The notes beneath the pieces were generated by a model that did no database searches, was not told the origin of the DNA, and saw only the letters and a list, made by a program, of their open reading frames with translations. Both the position numbers and the translations under genes were made by a program. Below are positions 53,394 through 63,913 of a DNA stretch of 64,000 nt, in pieces. The DNA comes from Psychrobacillus vulpis (GTDB lineage Bacteria > Bacillota > Bacilli > Bacillales_A > Planococcaceae), in contig NZ_VDGI01000004.1 in assembly GCF_006861825.1 (NCBI RefSeq), positions 62,294-126,293 of the forward strand. Direction: 5' to 3'. Numbering within the stretch: the stretch's first letter is position 1; the number at the start of each line of letters is the position of its first letter.

Positions 53394-54869
53394 TTATTTT
53401 TTTAGAAGTTCTAATACTACTTCTTTCGCTTTTAATAATTGAGGATCTTCGTTCAATATTTTTTGGCGAAGTTTATCCATTAAGATAAATGAAGATTCAC
53501 CAGTAAGCTCTCCAGTGGATGCAAGTTTATTATCCGATTGAAATTTTTTCACTGCTGCAGTCATTTGAGCATCGAAGTTTCCATCTACTTTCCCAACTTC
53601 GTAACCAACAGCTTTTAGCATTTCTTCCGCATTTTGAACTGCTTCAGATGATTGATTTTCTTTTAAAATCATTGAAGGGTCTAATGGAGCGAGCATTGCA
53701 TATGAAGGATATTCCACCACGTAATCTGGTGCAATTCCCTTTTCGTGAATCCAATTTCCATCTGGAGTTAACCATTTAGCTGTAGTAATTTTAATGTTTG
53801 ATCCATCCGGTAGATCGTTAACTGTTTGGACAGTACCTTTACCGAAAGAATTTACTCCTACTAAAGGTACATTAGCCGATTCACTCAGTGCACCTGCTAG
53901 AATTTCAGAAGCAGAAGCACTTCCCTCATCAATAATAAGTGTGACAGGAACTTTTACTCTTTCACCTGGAGATGCTGTAGTGACATCTTTCTCCCCACGA
54001 ACATCAACTTGAACAATTGGTTTTCCATCTTCAACAAAAAGGGTAGAAATATCTATTGCCGAGTTTAGAAGACCACCAGGATTTTGCCGAACATCTAATA
54101 CTAGTGCTTTCATTCCTTGACTATTCATTTCATTTATCGCATCTAAAAGTTCATCATACGTGTTCGTTGAAAAACTTGAGATAATAATATGTGCAACTTG
54201 ATCGTCCATCATCTCTGCATAGACTGTCTCTATCGGAATTTCATCACGAACAATGGTAATATCCATTGCAGCACTTTCCCCACGTTTAATAGAAAGCGTT
54301 ACTTTTGTGCCTTTATTTCCACGTATTAATAATACAGCTTCTGATGCGCTTAAACCTTTTATATCTTTTCCATCTACTGCCATTATTTTATCATTTGGTA
54401 ATACACCTGCTTTTTCGGCAGGAGAATTTTTTATTGGAGAAACGACTGTAATTACGCCATCTCTTTCTTGAATTTCTGCACCAATCCCTTGAAAACTAGA
54501 AGAGATACTTTCGTTAAACTGTGATGCCTCTTCTTCATTCATATAGTCTGAATATGGATCACCCAATGCATCAAGCATCCCGTTAATTGCACCATTTACG
54601 ATTGCATCTTGGTCTATATCTTTATAGTATTCTTGTTTTAGCTTATCATAAGCCAAGTAGAGCTTGGCAAATTCTGATCTTTGTGGGTTAGCCATTTCCC
54701 CTACTTTTTCTTTCCCAATAGTTAGAGAAAACACCGTAATGCCTACAGTGGCTACAATTAAGGATAAAATCATTATTAAAAAAACAAATGGTTTCATCTT
54801 TACATATTTCGATGCGCTATTTACTTCAGAAGATTCTACTTCTTCATTCGTATGCTTTTGTTCTTCCAA
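53394..54869 (-). CDS. ctpB: S41 carboxy-terminal processing protease CtpB-like
   Basis: About 491 residues. One membrane helix (about 25-50), PDZ domain (about 110-190), S41 peptidase domain with catalytic Ser in 'DEGSASASEIL' and Lys in 'NSFGKGTVQ', then a peptidoglycan-binding domain ('VDGNFDAQMTAAVKKFQSDN'). In Bacillus CtpB cleaves SpoIVFA during sporulation; related enzymes act in cell-wall maintenance. GAGGGTG suggests TTG 54867-54869; an earlier TTG at 54885-54887 lacks an SD. Confidence 0.92.
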   Translation of the reverse strand: MEEQKHTNEEVESSEVNSASKYVKMKPFVFLIMILSLIVATVGITVFSLTIGKEKVGEMANPQRSEFAKLYLAYDKLKQEYYKDIDQDAIVNGAINGMLDALGDPYSDYMNEEEASQFNESISSSFQGIGAEIQERDGVITVVSPIKNSPAEKAGVLPNDKIMAVDGKDIKGLSASEAVLLIRGNKGTKVTLSIKRGESAAMDITIVRDEIPIETVYAEMMDDQVAHIIISSFSTNTYDELLDAINEMNSQGMKALVLDVRQNPGGLLNSAIDISTLFVEDGKPIVQVDVRGEKDVTTASPGERVKVPVTLIIDEGSASASEILAGALSESANVPLVGVNSFGKGTVQTVNDLPDGSNIKITTAKWLTPDGNWIHEKGIAPDYVVEYPSYAMLAPLDPSMILKENQSSEAVQNAEEMLKAVGYEVGKVDGNFDAQMTAAVKKFQSDNKLASTGELTGESSFILMDKLRQKILNEDPQLLKAKEVVLELLKK

Positions 54870-54906
54870 ATTTTTCACCCTCTTCAAAGAAAACTCAAAA
54901 TCTTTT

Positions 54907-54941
54907 AAAAATAGACTGTCATTTCCATGACAGTCTATTTT
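54907..54941 (-). terminator. Intrinsic terminator of deoD
   Basis: AAATAGACTGTCAT/ATGACAGTCTATTT stem, U-run on the minus strand, 12 nt after the deoD stop codon. Confidence 0.8.
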
Positions 54942-54952
54942 AGCTTTTTCAC

Positions 54953-55657
54953 TTAGTCCTGAATAGCCGCTTCTAAAGCAACGACAATCATATCGTTAAA
55001 CGTTGTTTGTCTTTCTTCAGATGATGTTGCTTCTCCAGTAATAATATGGTCACTAACAGTTAAGATTGAAAGTGCTTTACGACCAAATTTAGCTGCTAAT
55101 GTATATAGAGCTGCAGATTCCATTTCAACTGCGAGTACTCCATATTCTGCCCATTTTTCATTTTGAGCATTCTCATTATAGAACAAATCTGCCGTAAACA
55201 CGTTTCCTACTTTTAAGTTTAATCCTGCTTCTTTACCGGCATTATATGCTTTATACAATAAATCGAAATCAGCAGTTGGTGCATAGCTCACATCATTCAA
55301 TAATACTTTATTCAAAGTTGAATCTGTTGAAGCACTTTGAGCAATAATTACGTCGCGAACTTTTACATCTTTTTGGATTGCTCCACAAGTACCTACACGA
55401 ATCAATTTTTGCACGTCATAATCGTTCATTAATTCATGAATATAAATAGAGATAGAAGGAACACCCATTCCAGTACCTTGGACAGAAATTCTCTTTCCTT
55501 TATATGTACCCGTGTAGCCAAACATATTGCGTACTTCGTTATATTGAACAACATCTTCTAAAAATGTTTCTGCAATATATTTCGCACGAAGAGGATCTCC
55601 AGGAAGTAAAATTGTATCCGCAATTTCACCTTTTTTTGCACTAATGTGTATACTCAT
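54953..55657 (-). CDS. deoD: Purine nucleoside phosphorylase DeoD
   Basis: 234 residues, hexameric PNP-I type. Signatures: '[20 protein letters not shown]', '[17 protein letters not shown]', '[16 protein letters not shown]' and 'ILTVSDHI'. It cleaves purine (deoxy)nucleosides with phosphate for nucleotide salvage. Single gene between ctpB and yozE. Confidence 0.98.
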   Translation of the reverse strand: MSIHISAKKGEIADTILLPGDPLRAKYIAETFLEDVVQYNEVRNMFGYTGTYKGKRISVQGTGMGVPSISIYIHELMNDYDVQKLIRVGTCGAIQKDVKVRDVIIAQSASTDSTLNKVLLNDVSYAPTADFDLLYKAYNAGKEAGLNLKVGNVFTADLFYNENAQNEKWAEYGVLAVEMESAALYTLAAKFGRKALSILTVSDHIITGEATSSEERQTTFNDMIVVALEAAIQD

Positions 55658-55728
55658 TTATTTGACCCCATTTCTATTACATATCGGATTAATGATACAT
55701 TTTTTTTGGTAGAATTGCAATGAAATAA

Positions 55729-55950
55729 CTAGCTAATCGCTTCTATATATTGTTCCCAAAGCTCGTCAAAAACTACTGCACTCATATCTGGATGAGCCAG
55801 TTCTTCTATATATTTCGATAAAGTATCAAAAGAAGTTTCTGCTTTAGGAAAATCATGCTGATTAAACATACTTTCAGCAAAAAGAGATTTCATATCCTTC
55901 TTTTGACCCCCACGGAATTTTAATACAAATAAATAAAACGATTGATTCAT
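55729..55950 (-). CDS. yozE: YozE family protein
   Basis: 73 residues. 'SFYLFVLKFRGGQKKDMKSL' and 'FDELWEQYIEAI' are the conserved ends of the YozE_SAM-like family (UPF0346), a small three-helix protein of Bacilli of unknown function. In B. subtilis yozE is also near deoD. Confidence 0.85.
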   Translation of the reverse strand: MNQSFYLFVLKFRGGQKKDMKSLFAESMFNQHDFPKAETSFDTLSKYIEELAHPDMSAVVFDELWEQYIEAIS

Positions 55951-56071
55951 AATTTCCCTCCGTCTTTAGTCATGAAGTCATAGAAAATTCAAAAATGTGT
56001 AGATAATTTAATCTAAAACAAGTAAACTTAAAAATATTGGTAAGAAATAGATCTTAAAGGGGATGGTTTAG

Positions 56072-57931
56072 TTGTTAAAACGGATCAAAAAAAAGATAAA
56101 GCCAATTGAATTACCAAAAATAAAGAAACCAGAAAAGAATTTATCAAAAGCGAAAAGAATTCCTTCACTATCTTTCTTCAAAAGGGGGAAAAAGAAAGTC
56201 AAAAACCCTGCGGTTATTTCCAAATCTAATATATTGAATTCAATTCGTGGCAGAGTGCTTTTAATTTTTTCAGTTCTTATCGTTATCTTAATTTCTATGC
56301 TTATATTAACATCTACAAAAATGTACTCATCTCAACAAGCATTAGAAAAATTTACAAATGTTGATATTAAAGAGCAAATGATGGTCAATCAAATCGCAAC
56401 TGAAATTGCACAGTTAGCAAATGCAGAGCAAAGTTATATTATAACTGGTAAAACAAATTATATGGGAACTTACAAAAAATATAAAGATGCAATTTCAACT
56501 CACCTAAAAGAGTTGCACAACACATATAAAGATCGACCAGAAGAATTACAAAAGATAAAATCCATTGATCAATTTTTTACGACTTATCTTCAATATTCCG
56601 AACGAGTTGTTAAAATGCGAGATGAAAAAGGGATGGAATCAGCGCAAAAATTAGTGAACACTGGGAACGGTAAAACAGCGATGAGCTATGTAGATGTTCA
56701 TATTGCAGCAATGAATGAACTTTTAGCTAAGAAAAATGCAGAGCAAATTGCTCTTTTGAAAAAAGAAAATACTACGTCCTTATACTTATTTATTGCTTTA
56801 ACAGTATTTTCTGTAGTATTAACACTTTCATTTGGAATATATTTATTCCTTTCTATCAAACGTAGTACATACTCGATTAACCGATCTATTTTGGATATTG
56901 CACAAGCTGGCGGTGACTTAACAAGACGAGTTAAAGTACGTTCGAAAGATGAATTTTCAGAAATTGCTGAAAGTACAAACGTCTTAATTACTTCTATTGC
57001 AAATCTTGTCAAACGAGTAAGCTTATTAACTGAAAATGTATCTGCAAGTGGTCAAGAACTAATGGCATCATCGGATGAAACGGCTATTACAATTCAATCG
57101 ATAGCAGACTCGACAAATGAAATTGCTGTTGGAAGCGAGCAAACAATTCGAAGCATGAATATCGCTATTCAAAAGATGAATTCTTTGGAAGAAGCAACAA
57201 GATATTTAAATAACGATGCTCAAGCTGTAAAAGAGGCTACAGACCAAATGAGGTTAGCAGCACTTAAAGGTGGAGAATCTGTACAACACTCTTCCAATGT
57301 AATGATGAGTATCGAAGAGACAATGGCCAACACTTCTCATACTGTAGAAGCTCTAGGTACCAAGTCATATGAAATTACATCTATTATTAAAACAATTACT
57401 GCTATTGCAGAACAAACAAATCTCTTAGCTTTGAATGCAGCTATTGAAGCTGCTAGAGCGGGAGAACATGGCCGAGGATTTGCAGTAGTAGCAGACGAAG
57501 TACGTAAACTAGCAGAGCAATCTCAAAATGCAGCAAAAGAAGTTACAGGAATAGTTACCTCTATTCAAATGGAAGTTACATCAATTGTGAAGCAAAATCA
57601 TGAAGGTGTAGAAAACGTTATTCGTGGTGTAGAAGTAGCAAATGAGACGAATACATCACTTGAGCAAATTATGAAACAAACAAATGAAACGATAACTATC
57701 ATTGATAAAATGGTCAAACAAATTGAAGAAACACTTGGTTTCAGTCAAGAAGTTGCTGCATCGTTCATTGAAGTTAACCAGATTGCTGAAAATACTGCAA
57801 CAAATACAGAAACTTCAGCTGCTGCTGCAGAGGAAGGTTCTGCTGCTATGGAAGAAATCAATGCATCATCTGTTGAATTATCTCACCAAGCAGACGAGCT
57901 ACGTAAAGTTGTAAACGAATTTAAACTATAA
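56072..57931 (+). CDS. Methyl-accepting chemotaxis protein with CHASE3-like sensor and basic N-tail
   Basis: 619 residues. A long Lys/Arg-rich cytoplasmic N-terminus (about 1-58) precedes the first membrane helix (60-80); extracellular four-helix domain of CHASE3 pattern ('[20 protein letters not shown]'), second helix (about 230-255), HAMP, and signalling domain with tip '[20 protein letters not shown]'. CHASE3 has no known ligand class. It starts at TTG 56072-56074, behind AAAGGGG. The basic tail is unusual for a receptor and could bind lipids or DNA; that is inferred. Confidence 0.92.
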   Translation: MLKRIKKKIKPIELPKIKKPEKNLSKAKRIPSLSFFKRGKKKVKNPAVISKSNILNSIRGRVLLIFSVLIVILISMLILTSTKMYSSQQALEKFTNVDIKEQMMVNQIATEIAQLANAEQSYIITGKTNYMGTYKKYKDAISTHLKELHNTYKDRPEELQKIKSIDQFFTTYLQYSERVVKMRDEKGMESAQKLVNTGNGKTAMSYVDVHIAAMNELLAKKNAEQIALLKKENTTSLYLFIALTVFSVVLTLSFGIYLFLSIKRSTYSINRSILDIAQAGGDLTRRVKVRSKDEFSEIAESTNVLITSIANLVKRVSLLTENVSASGQELMASSDETAITIQSIADSTNEIAVGSEQTIRSMNIAIQKMNSLEEATRYLNNDAQAVKEATDQMRLAALKGGESVQHSSNVMMSIEETMANTSHTVEALGTKSYEITSIIKTITAIAEQTNLLALNAAIEAARAGEHGRGFAVVADEVRKLAEQSQNAAKEVTGIVTSIQMEVTSIVKQNHEGVENVIRGVEVANETNTSLEQIMKQTNETITIIDKMVKQIEETLGFSQEVAASFIEVNQIAENTATNTETSAAAAEEGSAAMEEINASSVELSHQADELRKVVNEFKL

Positions 57932-57935
57932 ATTG

Positions 57936-57977
57936 AAAATAGCACGGAAGAGTACTTACCTCTTTCGTGCTATTTTT
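57936..57977. terminator. Intrinsic terminator of the chemoreceptor gene
   Basis: AAAATAGCACG(G)AAGAG...CTCTTTCGTGCTATTTTT stem; also downstream of msrB on the minus strand. Confidence 0.8.
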
Positions 57978-57997
57978 GTGTTAAAAGATAATGATTA

Positions 57998-58408
57998 CTA
58001 AAATAATTTTAAGTAATCCTCATACCCTTCTTCTTTCAACTTTGCTTTTGGAACAAAGCGTAAAGAAGCCGAGTTAATACAATATCGTAGCCCTGTTTCA
58101 TCTTTAGGACCATCTGGAAATACATGACCTAAATGAGAATTTGCAGTTTTACTTCTTACTTCTACCCTTCTCATCCCATAACTATCATCAAAATGCTCTG
58201 TCACCTCTTGAGCTTCAATAGGTCTTGTAAAGCTTGGCCATCCACATCCTGCGTCATACTTGTCCTTAGAATGAAACAATGGTTTACCCGAAACGATATC
58301 AACGTAAATTCCTTCCTCAAAATGCTTGTCATATTCATTTTGAAACGGAGGTTCAGTTCCTTTTTGCTGTGTAACATAATATTGCATTTCCGTTAGTTTA
58401 TCTTTCAT
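57998..58408 (-). CDS. msrB: Peptide methionine-R-sulfoxide reductase MsrB
   Basis: 136 residues. Catalytic Cys in '[15 protein letters not shown]'; '[12 protein letters not shown]' and '[12 protein letters not shown]' are signature motifs. The zinc CxxC pairs of some MsrB are absent, so it is the zinc-free form. It reduces Met-R-sulfoxide, complementing MsrA; it overlaps msrA (58398) by 11 bp and is translated with it. Confidence 0.96.
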   Translation of the reverse strand: MKDKLTEMQYYVTQQKGTEPPFQNEYDKHFEEGIYVDIVSGKPLFHSKDKYDAGCGWPSFTRPIEAQEVTEHFDDSYGMRRVEVRSKTANSHLGHVFPDGPKDETGLRYCINSASLRFVPKAKLKEEGYEDYLKLF

Positions 58409-58928
58409 TCTTATCCCCCCACATTTTCTCTATATATGCTGCTCGTCCAGATCCTATAAAATATCGGTTATAATGAGTAGGATTTTTCTTATAATAGTCT
58501 TGATGGTATGACTCAGCAGCATAAAATACTTGTGCTGGCAAAATTTTAGTCGTTACATTGGAGGAAAACTTATTGGAAGCATCCAAATTGGCTTTCGAAA
58601 TTTCAGCTTTTTCGCGTTGTTCTTCCGTATGATAAAATATAGCAGTCTGATAAGAAGTTCCTCTGTCAAAAAATTGACCACTATCATCAGTAGGATCGAT
58701 ATTCATCCAAAATATTTCTAGCAATCGTTCATAGGAAAAAATGGATGGATCAAATGTAATTTGAATAGCTTCATAATGACCAGTTGTATTCGAACAAACT
58801 TGTTCATATGTTGGATTTACAACATGTCCTCCTGTGTATCCAGAGATCACACTCTCAATACCATCGTAGGAATCAAAAGGTTTTACCATACACCAAAAGC
58901 AACCGCCTGCAAATGTAGCTTTTTCCAT
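58398..58928 (-). CDS. msrA: Peptide methionine-S-sulfoxide reductase MsrA (second copy)
   Basis: 176 residues starting '[19 protein letters not shown]', with '[20 protein letters not shown]' and '[16 protein letters not shown]'. It shares the family motifs of the copy at 10597 but has different intermediate residues. AGGAGGGG precedes ATG 58926-58928; an in-frame start 7 codons earlier overlaps that SD. Operon with msrB, downstream of ypmS as in Bacillus. Confidence 0.96.
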   Translation of the reverse strand: MEKATFAGGCFWCMVKPFDSYDGIESVISGYTGGHVVNPTYEQVCSNTTGHYEAIQITFDPSIFSYERLLEIFWMNIDPTDDSGQFFDRGTSYQTAIFYHTEEQREKAEISKANLDASNKFSSNVTTKILPAQVFYAAESYHQDYYKKNPTHYNRYFIGSGRAAYIEKMWGDKNER

Positions 58929-58941
58929 TGTTAACCCCTCC

Positions 58942-59514
58942 TTACTCATTTGGAATGACTATTTCTAAAGTAATAATATCTTCTGCAAGATTTATTTCCT
59001 TAGCGCGAACACGTACGCCAGAAGTCATCGGAATGCTTGCCAATTGTATTAGCACTTCCTCTTCATCAGGTTTTACAACTATCCATTCTGGTAATTGAAT
59101 AGATTCATTTAGTAATTTTAAGACCGTTGCTGGATCTAGTTTTGCTTGACCTACTTCAATGGAAGACTGCTCCAGGCGAATATCACCATTTTCCTCCACA
59201 AAGGGTTCGAAAAATAGTTTCACAGGAAGAGTAAAAGAAAAAATCGTTAGCTCGGAAGATAGTACTACTTGGTCTTCTAAGGTCAATTTTAAAGGTACTG
59301 GCTTACCTTCCATCGCTTTTTTTATAAAACTATTTGCAATTCCTTCAAAATCTTCTATCGTTGAGTTCACTGTTAATACATGACCTGTTAAATTAGGTGA
59401 TTCTTCGTAAACTACTTCGGAATCGGAAGGAAGAGTAATCCAGTAAAATAGTCCAATTATGGAACCCACTATTACTAGAACTAGTAAAAAGAAAGCAATC
59501 TTCCATTTGTTCAT
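58942..59514 (-). CDS. ypmS: YpmS family membrane protein (DUF2140)
   Basis: 190 residues: one N-terminal membrane helix (about 5-28) and an extracytoplasmic beta-rich domain with 'KAMEGKPVPLKLTLEDQVVL', the YpmS pattern. The function is unknown, but it is always beside the SGNH gene ypmR; 12 bp separate them here. Probable partner of that lipase on the outside of the membrane. Confidence 0.88.
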   Translation of the reverse strand: MNKWKIAFFLLVLVIVGSIIGLFYWITLPSDSEVVYEESPNLTGHVLTVNSTIEDFEGIANSFIKKAMEGKPVPLKLTLEDQVVLSSELTIFSFTLPVKLFFEPFVEENGDIRLEQSSIEVGQAKLDPATVLKLLNESIQLPEWIVVKPDEEEVLIQLASIPMTSGVRVRAKEINLAEDIITLEIVIPNE

Positions 59515-59526
59515 CTCATCAACTCC

Positions 59527-60333
59527 TTAAAACAACAATTCCCTATTTTGCGTATCTATAAAACCACAACCTTGTAAGGAGCTCATAATAGATTCTTTCA
59601 TTAGTTGATATCCTTTACCGTTCGGATGAAAAAAGTCTGTATGATACACTAGATTAGCATTTGTATCAAAATGCTTTTCAATTGAAATAAAACATGCGTT
59701 TTCATCGTCTTCTGCAATAGATTCAATCGTTTTATTCCAATCATAAATTATTGTATCGAACTCATTGAACTCATCTGTTACTAAAGATAATGGGTTGTAT
59801 ATCCCAATTAACGCTATTTTTGCTTCGCTATTAATCTCTCGTATATGGTCCATAATTTTTATATAATTTTTTTCAAATGATACTAATCCCTTATCAAAGG
59901 ACCCTACTTGCAAATTAAATAAATCCTTTTTTACTATTTTCATGAGATCATTCCCACCAATTGTGATCATGATGAGATCTGCATTTCGGATGGAATGGTC
60001 GATATCTCCATCTCGAAGTAGTTTTAATAACTGATCACTTCTTCTTCCTCTTAATGCAGTATTGGTTAAGATAACATCTTCTATTCCTTTATATTGCAAA
60101 AGTTCTGTACGTACTCTGCCAATATAACCTTCTCTTTTCATCTCATCTCCAACACCTTTTGTAAGAGAGTCTCCCATACCAACTAATTGGAGTTTTCTTG
60201 GAAAAAAAGTATAAGGGATAATATATTCCTCAAAAGAAATAGCTTCTTTCTTCGTAAAATCCACAGTTTTTGTATCCTGAGCCACACAGCCCGATAGTAA
60301 AATAATACATAATAAGTTAATAATGTACTTCAT
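59527..60333 (-). CDS. ypmR: SGNH/GDSL-type lipoprotein hydrolase YpmR
   Basis: 268 residues: lipobox 'LLSGC' (Cys16), then the SGNH hydrolase fold with block I 'MGDSLTKGVGD' (Ser), block III 'TIGGNDLM', and the C-terminal Asp-His in 'FHPNGKGYQLM'. It is a lipid-anchored esterase or lipase acting on the outer face; substrate unknown. First gene of the ypmR-ypmS-msrA-msrB set. Confidence 0.9.
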   Translation of the reverse strand: MKYIINLLCIILLSGCVAQDTKTVDFTKKEAISFEEYIIPYTFFPRKLQLVGMGDSLTKGVGDEMKREGYIGRVRTELLQYKGIEDVILTNTALRGRRSDQLLKLLRDGDIDHSIRNADLIMITIGGNDLMKIVKKDLFNLQVGSFDKGLVSFEKNYIKIMDHIREINSEAKIALIGIYNPLSLVTDEFNEFDTIIYDWNKTIESIAEDDENACFISIEKHFDTNANLVYHTDFFHPNGKGYQLMKESIMSSLQGCGFIDTQNRELLF

Positions 60334-60357
60334 TCATATCCCCTTTCGATAAAATAA

Positions 60358-60380
60358 AAGCAGGGACAAATCCCTGCTTT
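60358..60380 (-). terminator. Intrinsic terminator of degV
   Basis: AAAGCAGGGA/TCCCTGCTTT stem followed by a U-rich tail on the minus strand, 4 nt after the degV stop. Confidence 0.8.
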
Positions 60381-60384
60381 ACTA

Positions 60385-61224
60385 CTACTCAGTCATATAC
60401 ATGAAACCAATTGCACCAGGACCTGTATGTGTACTAATAACAGGGGAAGTAAAAGAATCATGAATATGACGAAACCCTGTTTCCTCAATCTGTTTCTTTA
60501 AAGGTGTTGCCATTGAAAATCCGTTGGCATGTGAAATTCCAACTGCCTTTACAATTTTCCCTTTTGTGTCTTCGGTAAACTGCTTAAACAAATAACTAAC
60601 TACTTGTTTATGACTTCTTACTTTTGCAATTGGAGTATATACACCATCAGCTAATTTAGCAATAGGTTTTATAGAAAGGAGAGAACCTAATATGGCACTT
60701 CCTTTTCCGATTCGTCCTCCCTTTACTAAATTATCTAATGTATCAACAACAACATACAGATTTGTTTTGGAACGCACATCATCCAACTTACGAAGAATTT
60801 CTTCTACTGACTTTCCGTTTTGTGCCATTTTAGCTGCTTCTATTACTTGAAAGGAAAGTGCAAAAGAAATAAATTTTGAGTCTATTACTGTGACGTCTGC
60901 ATCTGACATTTCTGCTGCAGCTTGTGCTGATTTTACTGTACCACTCATACCACCTGTCATATGTATCGAAATGATTTGATCTCCATTTTCTCCGAGCTTA
61001 TCGTATAATTCTTTGAATACACCTGCAGCTGGTTGCGATGATTTAGGAAGTTCTTGCGAAACAGCCATCTTCTCTAAAAAAGTTTCAGGTTGAATATCTA
61101 CTCCATCCACAAATGATTCACCGTCAATTTGAATTGTTAATGGTACTATGTGTATATTGAGGGTTTCAATCAGCTCTTTTGTTAAGTCAGCAGTTGAATC
61201 CGTAACAATATGTATTTTAGACAC
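60385..61224 (-). CDS. degV: DegV family fatty-acid-binding protein
   Basis: 279 residues. 'IHIVTDSTADLTKELIETL', 'HMTGGMSGTVKSAQAAAEMS' and 'THTGPGAIGFMY' are the DegV signatures; members bind fatty acids (FakB-like) and present them to FakA kinase. No kinase is next to it. The 292-bp gap upstream (61225-61516) shows no gene. Confidence 0.93.
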   Translation of the reverse strand: MSKIHIVTDSTADLTKELIETLNIHIVPLTIQIDGESFVDGVDIQPETFLEKMAVSQELPKSSQPAAGVFKELYDKLGENGDQIISIHMTGGMSGTVKSAQAAAEMSDADVTVIDSKFISFALSFQVIEAAKMAQNGKSVEEILRKLDDVRSKTNLYVVVDTLDNLVKGGRIGKGSAILGSLLSIKPIAKLADGVYTPIAKVRSHKQVVSYLFKQFTEDTKGKIVKAVGISHANGFSMATPLKKQIEETGFRHIHDSFTSPVISTHTGPGAIGFMYMTE

Positions 61225-61516
61225 AAAATCCCTTCCTTCCTATATACACTTATTATAAGAAGAAGTGCAGCAGTATGTAAACTATTTGATGGCATGTTCA
61301 TACTTGCAAGACACCAATTGTAGAAAGTTTGTGAATAATTATTTTAGAATTTTTTTTAACGCTCTGTACACTATATGTTGGTAGTATTAATATTTGAACT
61401 TTTACTAGTTGGATTTTATTATTAATTTTCCCCTTTATTTGAGATGTTCCGTTTGTATAAATAGCGTCACGGTATTTTCCATGTCCCTATCCACAATACA
61501 AATCGAATAGTATGAC

Positions 61517-62008
61517 TTATACACTAACCTTTCTTTCATAAACTAAGTAAGCATAAGTTACGCCATCCGGTGTCTGCATATCTTCTGTAGTGTCAACTAG
61601 CCCCCACTCTTCGTTGCTGTATGGAGGAAAGAAAGTGTCCCCTTCAAATATATCTTGAATAATAGTAATATACAATCGATCAGCTATTGGTAAAACTGCT
61701 CTAAAAATTTGTTCTCCACCAATAATCATTACCTCTTCGTGAAAATCTTTCGCTAGATCTATCGCTGCCTCAATAGTACTTACTACTTCCGCGCCCTCAA
61801 TCTTATAAGTAGTATTTCTTGTAATGATGATATTCTTTCTACCAGGAAGTACTCTTCCAATTGATTCAAACGTTTTCCTTCCCATGACAATAGCTTTGTT
61901 CATTGTTTTTGCTTTGAAATAAGCTAAATCACCTGGGATGTGCCAAGGCATTTTGTTGTCTAATCCAATTACTCTATTTGGATCATGGGCTACTATTAAT
62001 GAAATCAT
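61517..62008 (-). CDS. dfrA: Dihydrofolate reductase
   Basis: 163 residues. 'MISLIVAHDPNRVIGLDNKM' with 'PWHIPGDLAYFKAKTMNKAI' following, then 'MGRKTFESIG', 'IIGGEQIF' are DHFR motifs. It reduces dihydrofolate with NADPH, restoring the cofactor used by thymidylate synthase, encoded 20 bp upstream in the same operon. Trimethoprim-resistance residues were not assessed. Confidence 0.98.
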   Translation of the reverse strand: MISLIVAHDPNRVIGLDNKMPWHIPGDLAYFKAKTMNKAIVMGRKTFESIGRVLPGRKNIIITRNTTYKIEGAEVVSTIEAAIDLAKDFHEEVMIIGGEQIFRAVLPIADRLYITIIQDIFEGDTFFPPYSNEEWGLVDTTEDMQTPDGVTYAYLVYERKVSV

Positions 62009-62028
62009 TTAAAATCCTCCTGACATTC

Positions 62029-62973
62029 TCACACAGCTATAGGTGCTTTTATTCTTGGATATGGGTCATAGCCCTCAATAGAAATATCCTCTACTTCAAA
62101 TTCGAATATAGAGTCCTTTTGCGAATTTAATACAAGTGTTGGTAATTGCCTCGGAGTACGGTTAAGTTGTGTATCCACTTGTTCCATATGATTTAAATAG
62201 ATATGTGCATCCCCAAGCGTATGTACAAATTCCCCAACTTCTAAATTACATTCTTTTGCGATTAAATGAGTAAACAACGCGTAAGAAGCAATATTAAAAG
62301 GCACGCCTAAAAATACATCTGCACTGCGTTGATAAAGTTGACAAGATAGTTTTCCATTCGCTACATAAAATTGCATAAAAGAATGACATGGGGGAAGTGC
62401 CATTTCGTCTACCTCAGCAGGATTCCAAGCGGTAATGATATGTCTTCGTGAATCAGGATTCGTTTTTAATTGCTCAATAAGATTTTGAAGCTGATCAATC
62501 GTTTCTCCGTCTTTACCAGGCCAAGATCTCCATTGCTTTCCGTAAACAGGACCAAGATCACCAAATTCATCTGCGAATTGATCGTCGGATATTATTTTAG
62601 AATGAAAAATTTCCATTTGTTTATCAACGACTAGCTTAAATTCTTCATCATTCGCAGCTCTTACACCGAAATTTGTCATATCTGGACCGTCATAGCTTTC
62701 ACTTTTCACCCATTTTTCGAATGCCCACTCGTCCCAAATATGGTTATTAGCTTCTATTAGAGTTTTTACATTTGTATCACCTTTAATAAACCATAATAAT
62801 TCACTTACTACTAAACGAAAAGCTGTCTTCTTTGTAGTCAATAATGGGAAACCTTTTGACAGATCAAATCGCATTTGATAGCCGAATACACTTTTTGTCC
62901 CTGTACCAGTACGATCCGATTTTATGATTCCATTTTCTTTTATATATCTGCATAAATTTAAGTATTGTTCCAT
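62029..62973 (-). CDS. thyA: Thymidylate synthase
   Basis: 314 residues with the active-site region '[20 protein letters not shown]' and '[19 protein letters not shown]'. It carries about 50 residues more in the small domain than E. coli ThyA (264 residues), as in the Lactobacillus casei and S. aureus enzymes. It makes dTMP from dUMP using methylene-tetrahydrofolate. It is first of a thyA-dfrA operon. Confidence 0.98.
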   Translation of the reverse strand: MEQYLNLCRYIKENGIIKSDRTGTGTKSVFGYQMRFDLSKGFPLLTTKKTAFRLVVSELLWFIKGDTNVKTLIEANNHIWDEWAFEKWVKSESYDGPDMTNFGVRAANDEEFKLVVDKQMEIFHSKIISDDQFADEFGDLGPVYGKQWRSWPGKDGETIDQLQNLIEQLKTNPDSRRHIITAWNPAEVDEMALPPCHSFMQFYVANGKLSCQLYQRSADVFLGVPFNIASYALFTHLIAKECNLEVGEFVHTLGDAHIYLNHMEQVDTQLNRTPRQLPTLVLNSQKDSIFEFEVEDISIEGYDPYPRIKAPIAV

Positions 62974-63042
62974 TGTGATTCCCCTTTTTTTCAGTATCTA
63001 TTCAATGTTGTATAAAGTTTGATTTAAAATATACTATATCAT

Positions 63043-63066
63043 AAAAAAAGCTCTCGTTAAGAGAGC
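63043..63066 (-). terminator. Intrinsic terminator of ypjP
   Basis: GCTCTC/GAGAGC stem overlapping the ypjP stop codon, U7 tail on the minus strand (63043-63049). Confidence 0.75.
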
Positions 63067-63632
63067 CATTTAGGAGGTGTATTTTTTGACCAGAAAATTT
63101 CTCCTAATGCATAATGTTTTGAATAATTATCTTCTGCTAAGTGATAGTGGAAGTTGAAATAATATCCGTCCATCGGTTTTTTATCTGTTCTAACATGGAA
63201 TCGGATTAAATCTTTTCTTGAATCAAGGTTATAAATGTGAAAAATTTTCTCATGATATTCTCCGGAAGGTTGTTCTGTAATTGATAATCTAGAAGCATTA
63301 TCCGTTCCTACTTTTGAAATAGTAGCGTCTATGGCTTCTTGAATTCGAGGGAAAATGACTGCATCAAACTCATCTTGAATAACAGGTCCAATCCGTTCAC
63401 CAAATTTTATGTAAGACTGTTCTTTTGCGGCGAACGTGAAAGTTTCTTTCTCATCAGGAGTATTTTTAATCGTAACTTGTACATACTCTACACTATTAGC
63501 TTCAGAAGAAATCGACTTTGCTGTGCTCTTATTATCTAATAATTGTTCCCAAATTAGATGACTGGGAGATATTAGTCCAAATGTTAATAATGCAACAGTA
63601 ACTATGAGAGATTTCTGAATCCATTTTTTCAT
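63057..63632 (-). CDS. ypjP: YpjP family protein
   Basis: 191 residues: an N-terminal signal or membrane segment ('SLIVTVALLTFGLISPSHLI'), then a domain ending in '...GYYFNFHYHLAEDNYSKHYA', the YpjP pattern. Conserved in Bacilli beside thyA-dfrA, function unknown. Confidence 0.85.
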   Translation of the reverse strand: MKKWIQKSLIVTVALLTFGLISPSHLIWEQLLDNKSTAKSISSEANSVEYVQVTIKNTPDEKETFTFAAKEQSYIKFGERIGPVIQDEFDAVIFPRIQEAIDATISKVGTDNASRLSITEQPSGEYHEKIFHIYNLDSRKDLIRFHVRTDKKPMDGYYFNFHYHLAEDNYSKHYALGEIFWSKNTPPKWLS

Positions 63633-63782
63633 TCATTATCACCTTCAATTATGACCATTTTAGAAACGCAGTGTCTAATCTTGAACGTTTTCAAGAACAA
63701 AAGGTTTCATCTTCTTACTATTCATTGTACAATAATTAGTGTAAACATACAGTAGGTTTTTTCTTAAGGAGGAGAATTTATT

Positions 63783-63860
63783 ATGGATTTAAATTTAGTA
63801 ATTGGAATTGGATTTTTATTTTTATTAGGATATTTAACTTCTTTAAACTTTACTGACTAA
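63783..63860 (+). CDS. 25-residue hydrophobic small membrane protein
   Basis: AAGGAGGAGAA lies 7 nt before ATG 63783-63785; the 25 codons form one membrane helix ('LVIGIGFLFLLGYLTSL') with short polar ends. A possible promoter TTGTAC-17-TACAGT lies upstream and a terminator follows, so it looks like a complete gene unit. I recognise no family. Confidence 0.65.
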   Translation: MDLNLVIGIGFLFLLGYLTSLNFTD

Positions 63861-63883
63861 TATTATTATTCTCTAGTTGATAC

Positions 63884-63913
63884 AAAAAAGCTGTCTAAAT
63901 TGACAGCTTTTTT
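63884..63913. terminator. Bidirectional intrinsic terminator
   Basis: AAAAAAGCTGTC/GACAGCTTTTTT stem; the stop codon of the next minus-strand gene lies in its right flank. Confidence 0.85.
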
